From: Firmicutes bacterium UBA994
GTDB taxonomy: Bacteria; Bacillota; UBA994
Reading direction: 5' to 3'
NCBI GenBank assembly: GCA_002292025.1
Contig: DBBC01000048.1
Span: 1-5,038, forward strand
Length of the DNA stretch: 5,038 nt
The notes below the pieces were generated by a model. It was given only the letters and a program-made list of their open reading frames with translations. It ran no database searches and was not told the DNA's origin. This document shows, in pieces, positions 1 through 5,017 of this stretch. Within the stretch, counting starts at the first letter, position 1. Each line of letters begins with the position of its first letter. Made by a program: the position numbers and the translations under genes.

Positions 1-13
1 GTGACACGGTCTG

Positions 14-38
14 CCGTCCCTTTTGCTTCTTTTGCTTC
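14..38. repeat. Partial copy of the thiC-terminator repeat, with a 9-bp tandem duplication
   Basis: Bases 14-29 (CCGTCCCTTTTGCTTC) are identical to 4280-4295 inside the terminator hairpin after thiC. Within the left copy, TTTTGCTTC occurs twice in tandem (21-29 and 30-38). Just upstream, ACGG (6-9) and CCGT (14-17) can form a 4-bp hairpin over TCTG. The element may continue beyond the left edge of the window. Seen directly: the 16-base identity and the tandem repeat. Inferred: both are copies of a small dispersed palindromic (REP-like) intergenic element, or the left copy is the remnant of an upstream gene's terminator. Confidence 0.6.
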
Positions 39-40
39 GC

Positions 41-69
41 TTGTCGTGGGGGCGCGGGTGTGGTACAGT
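41..69 (+). promoter_or_regulatory. Likely sigma-A promoter of the thi operon
   Basis: The -35 candidate TTGTCG (41-46, 4 of 6 matches to TTGACA) is separated by exactly 17 bp from TACAGT (64-69, 4 of 6 matches to TATAAT). TGG directly before the -10 gives an extended -10 (TGn). The predicted transcription start is near 76-77, about 13 bases before the riboswitch aptamer, which fits. The -35 lies directly beside the repeated sequence at 14-38. This is a consensus match only. Confidence 0.6.
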
Positions 70-88
70 TAAACGGACAAGTGCATAG

Positions 89-183
89 CCAAACTAGGGG
101 TGCCGGAAAGGCCGGCTGAGAGGGAGACCCTGAAGTCTCTAACCCTTAACCTGATCTGGGTAATGCCAGCGTAGGGAAGTGTG
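89..183 (+). ncRNA. TPP riboswitch (THI-box) aptamer
   Basis: The conserved core is complete. P1 is short (ACT 93-95 with AGT 178-180, plus outlying pairs 90-91 with 182-183). P2 pairs AGGGGT (96-101) with ACCCTT (142-147). P3 pairs GCCGG (102-106) with CCGGC (112-116) and is followed by the invariant CTGAGA (116-121), which binds the pyrimidine ring. The optional P3a helix is present (123-128 with 135-140). The P4/P5 arm (148-177) contains CCTGATCTGG, TAATGCCAGC and GTAGGGAA, which bind the diphosphate through magnesium. It sits immediately upstream of five thiamine genes, as expected for an RNA that turns the operon off when TPP is abundant. Identity is essentially certain; the P1 boundaries are approximate. 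Confidence 0.97.
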
Positions 184-205
184 CCGCGCAAGCTTTTAAA
201 GCACA
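180..205 (+). promoter_or_regulatory. Candidate antiterminator pairing of the TPP riboswitch
   Basis: TGTGC (180-184) is complementary to GCACA (201-205). The first arm overlaps the 3' strand of aptamer helix P1 (178-183), and the second arm is part of the 5' strand of the terminator hairpin (198-208). The two states are therefore mutually exclusive. With TPP bound, P1 holds 178-180 and the terminator can form; without TPP, 180-184 can sequester 201-205 and block it. The pairing is seen in the sequence; the switching role is inferred from how transcriptional TPP switches work. A five-base helix is modest. Confidence 0.5.
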
Positions 206-234
206 GCCTACGGGTTGTGCTTTGTTAGATTTTG
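197..234 (+). terminator. Riboswitch-controlled intrinsic terminator
   Basis: An 11-bp stem (198-208 with 213-223, one G-U pair at 206/215) is capped by UACG closed by C-G, a member of the very stable UNCG tetraloop class. It is followed by a U-rich stretch (TTAGATTTTG, 225-234). It lies between the TPP aptamer and the thiW ribosome binding site, so it would stop transcription before the operon when TPP is bound. The T tract is interrupted by AGA, so termination may be less than complete. Confidence 0.8.
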
Positions 235-249
235 TCGGGAGGTTTATGT

Positions 250-741
250 ATGCACACAAAGAAACTGTCCTTGGCGGCCTTGCTTATCGCGATCGGCGTC
301 AGCACCGCCCACCTCGTGGTCTTCCCCTTGGAAGTGGCGCGTATATTCCCCATACAGCACGCCATCAATGTCATTGCCGGCATTGCACTCGGGCCATGGT
401 GGGCAGTAGGGGTGGCCTTTGGCATCTCGCTATTGCGCAACGCCCTAGGGACCGGTTCACCTCTAGCGTTCCCCGGCAGTATGATTGGCGCGTTTTTAGT
501 AGGCATTGTTTATGCCAAGACGCGGTGCCGCATTAAGGCGGTGCTGGGCGAAGTAGTGGGCACAGGCATTTTGGGCGCGCTCGTGGCTTTCCCCATAGCA
601 AGGTTCTTGCTCGGGCGGAACGTAGCGGCGTTCTTCTATGTGATACCGTTTTTGGCCAGCAGTATTGCCGGTGCGGTCTTGGGTTACTTGCTTATCTTGC
701 GCCTGTCTGAGGGCGCGCTGAAAAAGGCACTGGGGGAATAA
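250..741 (+). CDS. thiW: ThiW, substrate-binding (S) subunit of an ECF-type thiamine-precursor transporter
   Basis: A 163-residue, very hydrophobic membrane protein with about five transmembrane segments (roughly residues 6-25, 38-62, 72-90, 97-116 and 127-150). ThiW hallmarks include RIFPIQHAIN (31-40), the segment LGPWWAV (47-53), LLRNALGTG (61-69), AFPGSMIGA (73-81) and GEVVGTGI (100-107). ThiW proteins are S components of energy-coupling-factor importers, predicted from TPP-riboswitch and thiM linkage to take up the thiazole precursor (hydroxyethylthiazole). No EcfA or EcfT gene is nearby, so it probably shares a common energizing module encoded elsewhere. The ATG at 250 is chosen because GGGAGG (237-242) lies 7 bases before it; an in-frame TTG at 232 would start upstream of that site. 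It is the first gene of the operon and ends 1 base before thiD. The family call is firm; the substrate is an inference. Confidence 0.92.
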   Translation: MHTKKLSLAALLIAIGVSTAHLVVFPLEVARIFPIQHAINVIAGIALGPWWAVGVAFGISLLRNALGTGSPLAFPGSMIGAFLVGIVYAKTRCRIKAVLGEVVGTGILGALVAFPIARFLLGRNVAAFFYVIPFLASSIAGAVLGYLLILRLSEGALKKALGE

Positions 742-742
742 G

Positions 743-1576
743 ATGGCCATGCGTACCGCGCTAACCATTGCTGGGTCAGATTCGGGTGGGGGGGCTGGCA
801 TTCAGGCTGATCTCAAAACTTTTAGCGCCCTAGGCGTGTACGGCATGAGCGTGATTACCGCGGTTACCGCGCAAAACACATGCGGCGTGACCGCCGTGCA
901 GAATATTACCCCGGAAATAACCACCGCCCAAATCGAGGCCGTCTTTAGCGACATACGAGTGGATGCCGTGAAGATTGGCATGGTGTCCACCGTGGAGACC
1001 ATCCAAGCTATTGCCGCCTCGCTAGCGCGCTTCGCCCCGCGCTTTGTCGTGCTCGACCCGGTTATGGTGGCAAAAAGCGGGCATGCTCTGATTCAGCCTG
1101 AGGCTCAAGCCGCCTTGGGACGGTTTCTGTTCCCCTTGGCCACGGTCATCACCCCTAACATACCAGAGGCGCAAGCTCTGGTAGGCGGAGAGATTAAAGG
1201 CGTAGCGGATATGGAACGCGCAGCTTGCGCCCTGCATGCTTACGGCCCGCGTTTCGTCCTAGTTAAAGGCGGGCACCTAGCAGGCGACGCGGTGGACGTA
1301 CTGTTTGACGGGATCAGTTATCACCACTTCACCTCCCCCCGCCTTCTTACCCGCCACACCCACGGCACAGGTTGCACGCTTTCCGCGGCTATTGCCGCTT
1401 ATCTGGCGCGGGGTTTTGGCGTAGCACAAGCGGTAGCGGAGGCCAAAGACTATCTAAACGGTGCGCTGTCGCACGCTTTCCCGCTTGGCAAGGGTGTCGG
1501 GCCGGTGCACCACTTCCATGACCTATACAGAAAGGCAGGGCTAGACTATGACGGAGAGGAATCGTCAACTTCTTGA
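743..1576 (+). CDS. thiD: Hydroxymethylpyrimidine/phosphomethylpyrimidine kinase ThiD
   Basis: A 277-residue cytoplasmic ribokinase-fold enzyme that phosphorylates HMP to HMP-P and HMP-P to HMP-PP, the pyrimidine substrate of ThiE. Motifs in order: AGSDSGGGAGIQAD (10-23), the substrate-contacting region VTAQNTCGV (41-49), IGMVS (78-82), LDPVMVAKSG (104-113), ITPNIPEA (136-143), VKGGH (174-178) and HGTGCTLSAAIAAY starting at 207, whose GTGC forms the anion hole with the catalytic cysteine (211). The start at 743 has GGGGG (732-736) 6 bases upstream; an ATG at 749 is an alternative. It follows thiW by 1 base and overlaps thiM by 29 bases, so translation is probably coupled. The last dozen or so residues are acidic and serine-rich (DYDGEESSTS), lie in the overlap, and are unlikely to belong to the core fold. 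Pyridoxal kinase activity, seen in some relatives, cannot be excluded, but the context favours thiamine. Confidence 0.96.
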   Translation: MAMRTALTIAGSDSGGGAGIQADLKTFSALGVYGMSVITAVTAQNTCGVTAVQNITPEITTAQIEAVFSDIRVDAVKIGMVSTVETIQAIAASLARFAPRFVVLDPVMVAKSGHALIQPEAQAALGRFLFPLATVITPNIPEAQALVGGEIKGVADMERAACALHAYGPRFVLVKGGHLAGDAVDVLFDGISYHHFTSPRLLTRHTHGTGCTLSAAIAAYLARGFGVAQAVAEAKDYLNGALSHAFPLGKGVGPVHHFHDLYRKAGLDYDGEESSTS

Positions 1577-2366
1577 CAATATCGCCGCACTTCTAGAACG
1601 AATCAGGGCAGGGCGCCCCCTTATACACCAAATCACGAATTATGTTTCGGCTAACGATTGCGCCAATGTTACTTTGGCTATCGGCGGCGCGCCGGTGATG
1701 GCCGACGACAAGGACGAAGTCGTGGATATGGTAGGCATAGCTTCATCTTTGGTCTTAAACATCGGTACGCTTAACAGCCGCACCATCGATGCGATGCTGC
1801 TGGCCGGACACACGGCCAATAAGCTAGGCAAGCCCGTTATACTAGACCCAGTCGGCGTAGGGGCGACTAGGCTACGCACCGAGACGGCGCGAACGCTGCT
1901 GCGAGAAATAAAGCTCGCTGTGATTCGCGGCAATATCTCGGAAATTAGTGCGCTTGCGGGCAATGCTGGGACCACGCGCGGTGTAGACGCCAGCGGCGTA
2001 GAGGGAGACGCCGTGGCATTAGCTCGCCGCTTAGCGCAGGTAACTGGCTCCGTGGTAGCTGTTACCGGGGCTGTAGACGTAATTGCCTACGCCGAAAGCC
2101 TCATCCGCGTCGCCAACGGGCACCCTGCGCTCACGCGTATTACCGGCACCGGCTGCATGGCTACGGCGCTGATTGGCGCATTCTGTGCCGTTACCGGCGA
2201 CTACGCTCTGGCTGCCGCCGGGGGACTTGTTTGTCTTGGCCTCGCCGGTGAGCAGGCAGCGGTTGCACATAGCGGAGTTGGCTCATTCCGCGCCGGTCTA
2301 CTTGACGCAGTGTCCGCCCTCACCCCCGGGGACGTTGTGCGCTACGGACAAGTGCATGTGGATTAA
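1548..2366 (+). CDS. thiM: Hydroxyethylthiazole kinase ThiM
   Basis: A 272-residue cytoplasmic ribokinase-fold enzyme that phosphorylates 4-methyl-5-hydroxyethylthiazole (THZ) to THZ-P, the salvage route to the thiazole half of thiamine. Visible motifs are PLIHQITNYV (24-33), NDCAN (36-40), APVMADD (48-54), LNIGTL (70-75), LDPVGVGAT (99-107), RGNISEI (126-132), VTGAVD (171-176) and ITGTGC (197-202), whose cysteine lies in the ATP/anion-hole loop. Length is typical for the family. The N-terminal motif differs from the Bacillus form as I recall it (HNITNYV, NFTAN, ASPVMA); this ND-C-AN type resembles clostridial ThiM sequences recalled from memory. The start at 1548 has GGCAGGG (1534-1540) 7 bases upstream and lies 29 bases inside thiD; the end overlaps thiE by 11 bases. 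It probably works with ThiW, which would supply its substrate. Confidence 0.95.
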   Translation: MTERNRQLLDNIAALLERIRAGRPLIHQITNYVSANDCANVTLAIGGAPVMADDKDEVVDMVGIASSLVLNIGTLNSRTIDAMLLAGHTANKLGKPVILDPVGVGATRLRTETARTLLREIKLAVIRGNISEISALAGNAGTTRGVDASGVEGDAVALARRLAQVTGSVVAVTGAVDVIAYAESLIRVANGHPALTRITGTGCMATALIGAFCAVTGDYALAAAGGLVCLGLAGEQAAVAHSGVGSFRAGLLDAVSALTPGDVVRYGQVHVD

Positions 2367-2994
2367 GGCCGACACGGATTATCGCCTTTACCTGATTGCC
2401 GATTACGGCATCGCCCAAGACAGCTTGCCGGAGCGCGTCAGCCAAGCGTTAGCAGGCGGTGTCACCGCGGTGCAGTTGCGGGCCAAAGAGCTGAGCACGC
2501 GCAAGTTTTATACGCTGGGCGAAAAGCTGTTAGTCATCACCCGCGATCACCGCGTGCCGCTCATTATTAACGACCGACTTGACGTTGCCTTAGCGTTAGG
2601 CGCGGCAGGGGTGCACCTCGGGCAAGATGATATGCCACCCGACAAGGCGCGAGCGGTAATGGGGGCAAGGTTCATCATCGGGGTGTCGGCGAGGACGTAC
2701 GCCGAGGCTCTGTCAGCTGAGCAACAGGGGGCGGACTACATCGGTGTGGGGGCCGTATTCCCTACAGCTACCAAAGACGACGCCTCTTTCACGCCGCTTA
2801 CAACGGTGGCCGACATTGCTCGGCAGCTGTCCATCCCCGTACTAGCCATCGGAGGAATTAACGCCGGCAATGCCAATGCGGTGTTGGACCATGGCGTGTG
2901 TGGCCTATGTGTGGCCGGGGCAATACTTAACGCTCCGTCGCCTAACTTAGCTGCGGCAGAACTCAGAGCATTAGTCCATCACAGGAGGAGATAA
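2356..2994 (+). CDS. thiE: Thiamine-phosphate synthase ThiE
   Basis: A 212-residue TIM-barrel enzyme that joins HMP-PP from ThiD to THZ-P from ThiM, giving thiamine phosphate and pyrophosphate. Conserved elements in order: YLIADYG (12-18), VQLRAK (39-44, binding diphosphate and pyrimidine), IINDR (70-74), GVHLGQDD (85-92, with the magnesium-ligand aspartates), IGVSA (108-112), GADYIGVGAVFPTATKDDA (125-143), and the phosphate-binding IPVLAIGGIN (160-169). Near the C-terminus, GLCVAGAIL stands where many homologues have GVAVVSAI. The ATG at 2356 is preferred because it begins just before the conserved YRLYLI strand. The reading frame stays open much further upstream, but only inside thiM. The upstream GGA (2346-2348) is a weak ribosome binding site, so translation is probably coupled to thiM, which it overlaps by 11 bases. 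Confidence 0.95.
   Translation: MWIKADTDYRLYLIADYGIAQDSLPERVSQALAGGVTAVQLRAKELSTRKFYTLGEKLLVITRDHRVPLIINDRLDVALALGAAGVHLGQDDMPPDKARAVMGARFIIGVSARTYAEALSAEQQGADYIGVGAVFPTATKDDASFTPLTTVADIARQLSIPVLAIGGINAGNANAVLDHGVCGLCVAGAILNAPSPNLAAAELRALVHHRRR
2983..2988 (+). promoter_or_regulatory. Strong ribosome binding site of thiC
   Basis: AGGAGG lies 9 bases before the ATG at 2998 and within the last codons of thiE. It is the best ribosome binding site in the operon; thiE has only GGA. It fixes the thiC start and suggests independent, efficient initiation of ThiC, a slow enzyme that cells usually need in quantity. Confidence 0.85.
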
Positions 2995-2997
2995 ATT

Positions 2998-4260
2998 ATG
3001 ACCCAACTAGAAGCAGCATGCCAAGGCATCATCACGCCTGCCATGCAGGCAGCGGCGGCGTACGAAAAACTAGATCCTGAGGCCTTAAGGCAGCTTATAG
3101 CCAGCGGTGAAGCGGTACTGCCTTGGAACAAACTCCGCGCTGACCGTACGGCGCTAGCCGTGGGCAAAGGGCTGACTACAAAGGTGAATGCCAACATCGG
3201 TACATCGCAAGCCTACCCCGAGCAGGCCCCCGAGCTAGAGAAGCTGGCCGTCGCGCTTAAGGCTGGTGCCCATTCCATCATGGACCTTAGCACCGGCGGC
3301 GACATTGACGCCATGCGACGGAGAATGCTTGCGGATTGCACAGTCATGGTCGGCACCGTGCCTATTTATCAGGTATTAGTCGATGCCACCCAGCAAGGGA
3401 AGAACGTCACCCAAATATCGGCGGACGACATCTTTGCGGGCATAGAAAAACATTGCCGCGATGGTGCCGATTTTATCACCGTGCACTGCGGCGTCACGCA
3501 AGCAGTGTTGGCGGCACTAGAAAAACAACCGCGCGTAATGGGAATAGTCTCGCGCGGAGGGTCGTTTATGGCGGCATGGATGCGCCATCACGCCCTAGAG
3601 AACCCGCTCTACGAGCAGTACGACAGATTGCTCGCGATCGCGCATGAATATGACGTGACGCTGAGCCTAGGTGATGGGTTGCGCCCCGGCTGCTTGGCCG
3701 ATGCTACCGACACTGCGCAGCTGATGGAGTTGATGGTGCTTGGGCAGTTAGTAAGGCGCGCACGCGAAGCCAACGTGCAGGTGATGGTGGAGGGGCCCGG
3801 CCACGTACCGCTAAACCAAGTTATACCCAACATGCAACTGGCCAAAACTATTTGCCACGGCGCGCCGCTCTATGTGCTAGGACCGATAGTCACTGACGTT
3901 GCCCCAGGCTATGATCATATCACCTCCGCCATCGGCGGAGCTTTAGCCGCGGCCAACGGCGCGGACTTTCTCTGCTATGTGACGCCAGCCGAGCACCTAG
4001 GCTTGCCCGCTGCCGAGGACGTACACCACGGCGTTATCGCTGCCCGCATCGCCGCCCATGCTGCCGATATCGCCAAAGGGGTCAAAGGTGCAGGCGAATG
4101 GGATATAGAGATGTCCCGCGCTCGCAAAGCACTAGCTTGGGACAGCCAGATTAAACTCGCCATTGACCCGACACGCGCCAGTAACCTCCGTCGCGCCCGA
4201 AACTCCACTGATGAGGAATGCTGCAGTATGTGCGGCCAGTTCTGTGCCTACAAACAGTAA
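2998..4260 (+). CDS. thiC: Phosphomethylpyrimidine synthase ThiC (short form)
   Basis: A 420-residue radical-SAM enzyme that rearranges aminoimidazole ribotide (AIR) into HMP-P, the first committed step for the pyrimidine half of thiamine. Conserved blocks: VNANIGTS (63-70), MDLSTGGD (95-102), GTVPIYQ (119-125), DFITVHCGV (158-166), VSRGGS (184-189), SLGDGLRPG (223-231), VEGPGHVPL (264-272) with a metal-binding histidine, and LGPIVTDVAPGYDHI (294-308). The iron-sulfur cluster cysteines are at the extreme C-terminus: C409-x2-C412-x3-C416, followed by AYKQ. At 420 residues it lacks the roughly 150-200-residue N-terminal extension of the long (about 600-residue) ThiC of E. coli and plants; the short form is usual in Clostridia and archaea. 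The last cysteine spacing is one residue shorter than the textbook CX2CX4C. It is the last gene of the operon, 3 bases after thiE and directly before a terminator. Identity is secure. Confidence 0.97.
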   Translation: MTQLEAACQGIITPAMQAAAAYEKLDPEALRQLIASGEAVLPWNKLRADRTALAVGKGLTTKVNANIGTSQAYPEQAPELEKLAVALKAGAHSIMDLSTGGDIDAMRRRMLADCTVMVGTVPIYQVLVDATQQGKNVTQISADDIFAGIEKHCRDGADFITVHCGVTQAVLAALEKQPRVMGIVSRGGSFMAAWMRHHALENPLYEQYDRLLAIAHEYDVTLSLGDGLRPGCLADATDTAQLMELMVLGQLVRRAREANVQVMVEGPGHVPLNQVIPNMQLAKTICHGAPLYVLGPIVTDVAPGYDHITSAIGGALAAANGADFLCYVTPAEHLGLPAAEDVHHGVIAARIAAHAADIAKGVKGAGEWDIEMSRARKALAWDSQIKLAIDPTRASNLRRARNSTDEECCSMCGQFCAYKQ

Positions 4261-4309
4261 AGGGACGAAGCAAAAGGCTCCGTCCCTTTTGCTTCGTCCC
4301 TTTGTTTTT
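4259..4309 (+). terminator. Intrinsic terminator of the thi operon, possibly bidirectional
   Basis: A perfect 19-bp stem (4259-4277 with 4285-4303) has a 7-base loop (CTCCGTC) and is followed by G and five T's (4305-4309). The stem includes the last two bases of the thiC stop codon. The 3' arm contains a direct repeat (CGTCCCTTT at 4281-4289 and 4295-4303), allowing an alternative shorter pairing of the 5' arm. On the - strand the stem is followed by TTTACTGTTTG, a poorer U tract, so it could also stop the convergent ferritin-like transcript, less efficiently. Bases 4280-4295 recur at 14-29. Confidence 0.9.
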
Positions 4310-4322
4310 CCTGCACGCTAAC

Positions 4323-4835
4323 TTACATCCGCAGCTTGCGGACGTCATCCCGCATGCGGTTGATATCAATCAAGAAGTCTTCGATGTCTTGTTCGTGCTC
4401 AATCTCGTCGTTAAGAATCTGTACCGCCATCTGATAGGTGGCATGGTCTTTGCCGTTAGTAAAATTTGCGATTCCTTCGTATCTTTGAATAGCGCAACGC
4501 TCGCCCTCTAGATTTTGCGCCAGTATAGTCTCTATGTATGGGTCAGAGGGCTCTTCATAAGGGCACTTCGCAAACTTCGGCCACTGGTTAGGGTTAAGCA
4601 GTGGGGTGCCGCCTAGTTGCAGTATGCGGTCCACCAACAGTTCGGCGTGAGCAAGCTCTTCAGTGGCGTGCAAAAGTAGCTCCGGCTCAATATCGCTTCG
4701 CATGGGACCTTCCATTACGCGGGCGCCAATCCAATACTGGTAGTATGCCAACCATTCCTCGGCCAGCGCTTCGTTCAGCATTTGGATGAGCTTGTCGACA
4801 TCTAGGTTTGCAATACTTACAGACTTTTTACCCAT
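4323..4835 (-). CDS. Ferritin-like diiron protein (Dps-like / DPSL or bacterioferritin type)
   Basis: A 170-residue protein that reads as a four-helix ferritin bundle, expected to oxidise and store iron or detoxify peroxide in the cytoplasm. Diiron ligands are apparent: a glutamate in helix A (E27, in EALAEEWLAYYQYW), E60-x2-H63 in helix B (EELAHAE), E112 in helix C (EGERCAIQRYE) and E144-x2-H147 in helix D (DEIEHEQD). This intrabundle E, ExxH, E, ExxH set is of the bacterioferritin/DPSL type, not that of classical Dps, whose site lies between subunits. Cysteines C91 (after helix B, in AKCPYEEP) and C114 (beside E112) resemble the spaced cysteine pair described for Dps-like DPSL/thioferritins. 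The start is set by AGGAGG (4844-4849) with 8-base spacing. The gene converges on thiC with a 62-base gap; no functional link to thiamine is evident. Fold confidence is high; DPSL versus bacterioferritin is unsettled. Confidence 0.88.
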   Translation of the reverse strand: MGKKSVSIANLDVDKLIQMLNEALAEEWLAYYQYWIGARVMEGPMRSDIEPELLLHATEELAHAELLVDRILQLGGTPLLNPNQWPKFAKCPYEEPSDPYIETILAQNLEGERCAIQRYEGIANFTNGKDHATYQMAVQILNDEIEHEQDIEDFLIDINRMRDDVRKLRM

Positions 4836-4981
4836 TGTGTATACCTCCTTGTATATTGTGAATGAGATTCGGTAGAGTTGGTAATTTCCCGTTCGGGTCT
4901 ACTCGTTGTTCGCTGGCCGGCCTGCAAATCGCCGTCACGGCTGTAGGTGTTTTGGCAACCATGCTGCGCGGGAATTGTTAC
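4836..4981 (-). promoter_or_regulatory. Long 5' leader of the ferritin-like gene
   Basis: About 145 nt separate the predicted transcription start (near 4981) from the start codon at 4835. The leader holds short inverted repeats: GCCG/CGGC around TGA near 4931-4941, the palindrome GGCCGGCC (4915-4922), CCCGTTCGGG (4888-4897), and TATAC/GTATA (4840-4855) with AAGGAG in its loop. I recognise no known riboswitch class and no clear Fur or PerR box. It also holds a 44-codon open frame (4828-4962) without a ribosome binding site. Confidence 0.45.
4844..4849 (-). promoter_or_regulatory. Ribosome binding site of the ferritin-like gene
   Basis: On the - strand this reads AGGAGG, 8 bases before the ATG at 4835, which settles the start codon. 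Five of its six bases lie in the loop of a potential 5-bp A/T-rich hairpin (4840-4855); the last G pairs in the stem. Confidence 0.85.
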
Positions 4982-4987
4982 TGTTTA

Positions 4988-5017
4988 AGTGTAGCACGGC
5001 AGAGAGGGGAAAGTCAA
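4988..5017 (-). promoter_or_regulatory. Likely sigma-A promoter of the ferritin-like gene
   Basis: On the - strand, TTGACT (5012-5017, 5 of 6 matches) and TACACT (4988-4993, 4 of 6) are separated by 18 bp. TGC precedes the -10, giving an extended -10 element. The predicted start is near 4981. It has the same extended -10 layout as the thi promoter. This is a consensus match only. Confidence 0.65.

Noticed and set aside
14..38. Tandem TTTTGCTTC repeats as a possible CRISPR or VNTR array
   Set aside because: Only two 9-bp units with no spacers; better explained as part of the repeat shared with the thiC terminator.
222..536. 104-codon + strand frame at the start of thiW
   Set aside because: It overlaps thiW in another frame, starts inside the riboswitch terminator region and has no membrane or domain features, whereas thiW is clearly recognised.
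2173..2355. Possible 61-residue N-terminal extension of ThiE, as the frame is open from 2173
   Set aside because: The extension lies wholly inside the thiM coding sequence, has no ThiE homology that I recognise, and the ATG at 2356 fits the family's usual start.
4218..4511. 97-codon + strand open frame after thiC
   Set aside because: It begins inside thiC in another frame, runs through the terminator hairpin and lies antisense to the well-supported ferritin-like gene; no ribosome binding site or recognisable domain.
4915..4922. GGCCGGCC palindrome as an operator or restriction-linked signal
   Set aside because: An 8-base GC palindrome is plausible by chance at this base composition, and its flanks do not extend the symmetry cleanly.
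4856..4990. Fur or PerR operator upstream of the ferritin-like gene
   Set aside because: Expected for this gene class, but I found no convincing match to the A/T-rich inverted repeats of either regulator; GAAT-GAG-ATTC (4860-4870) is too short and misplaced.
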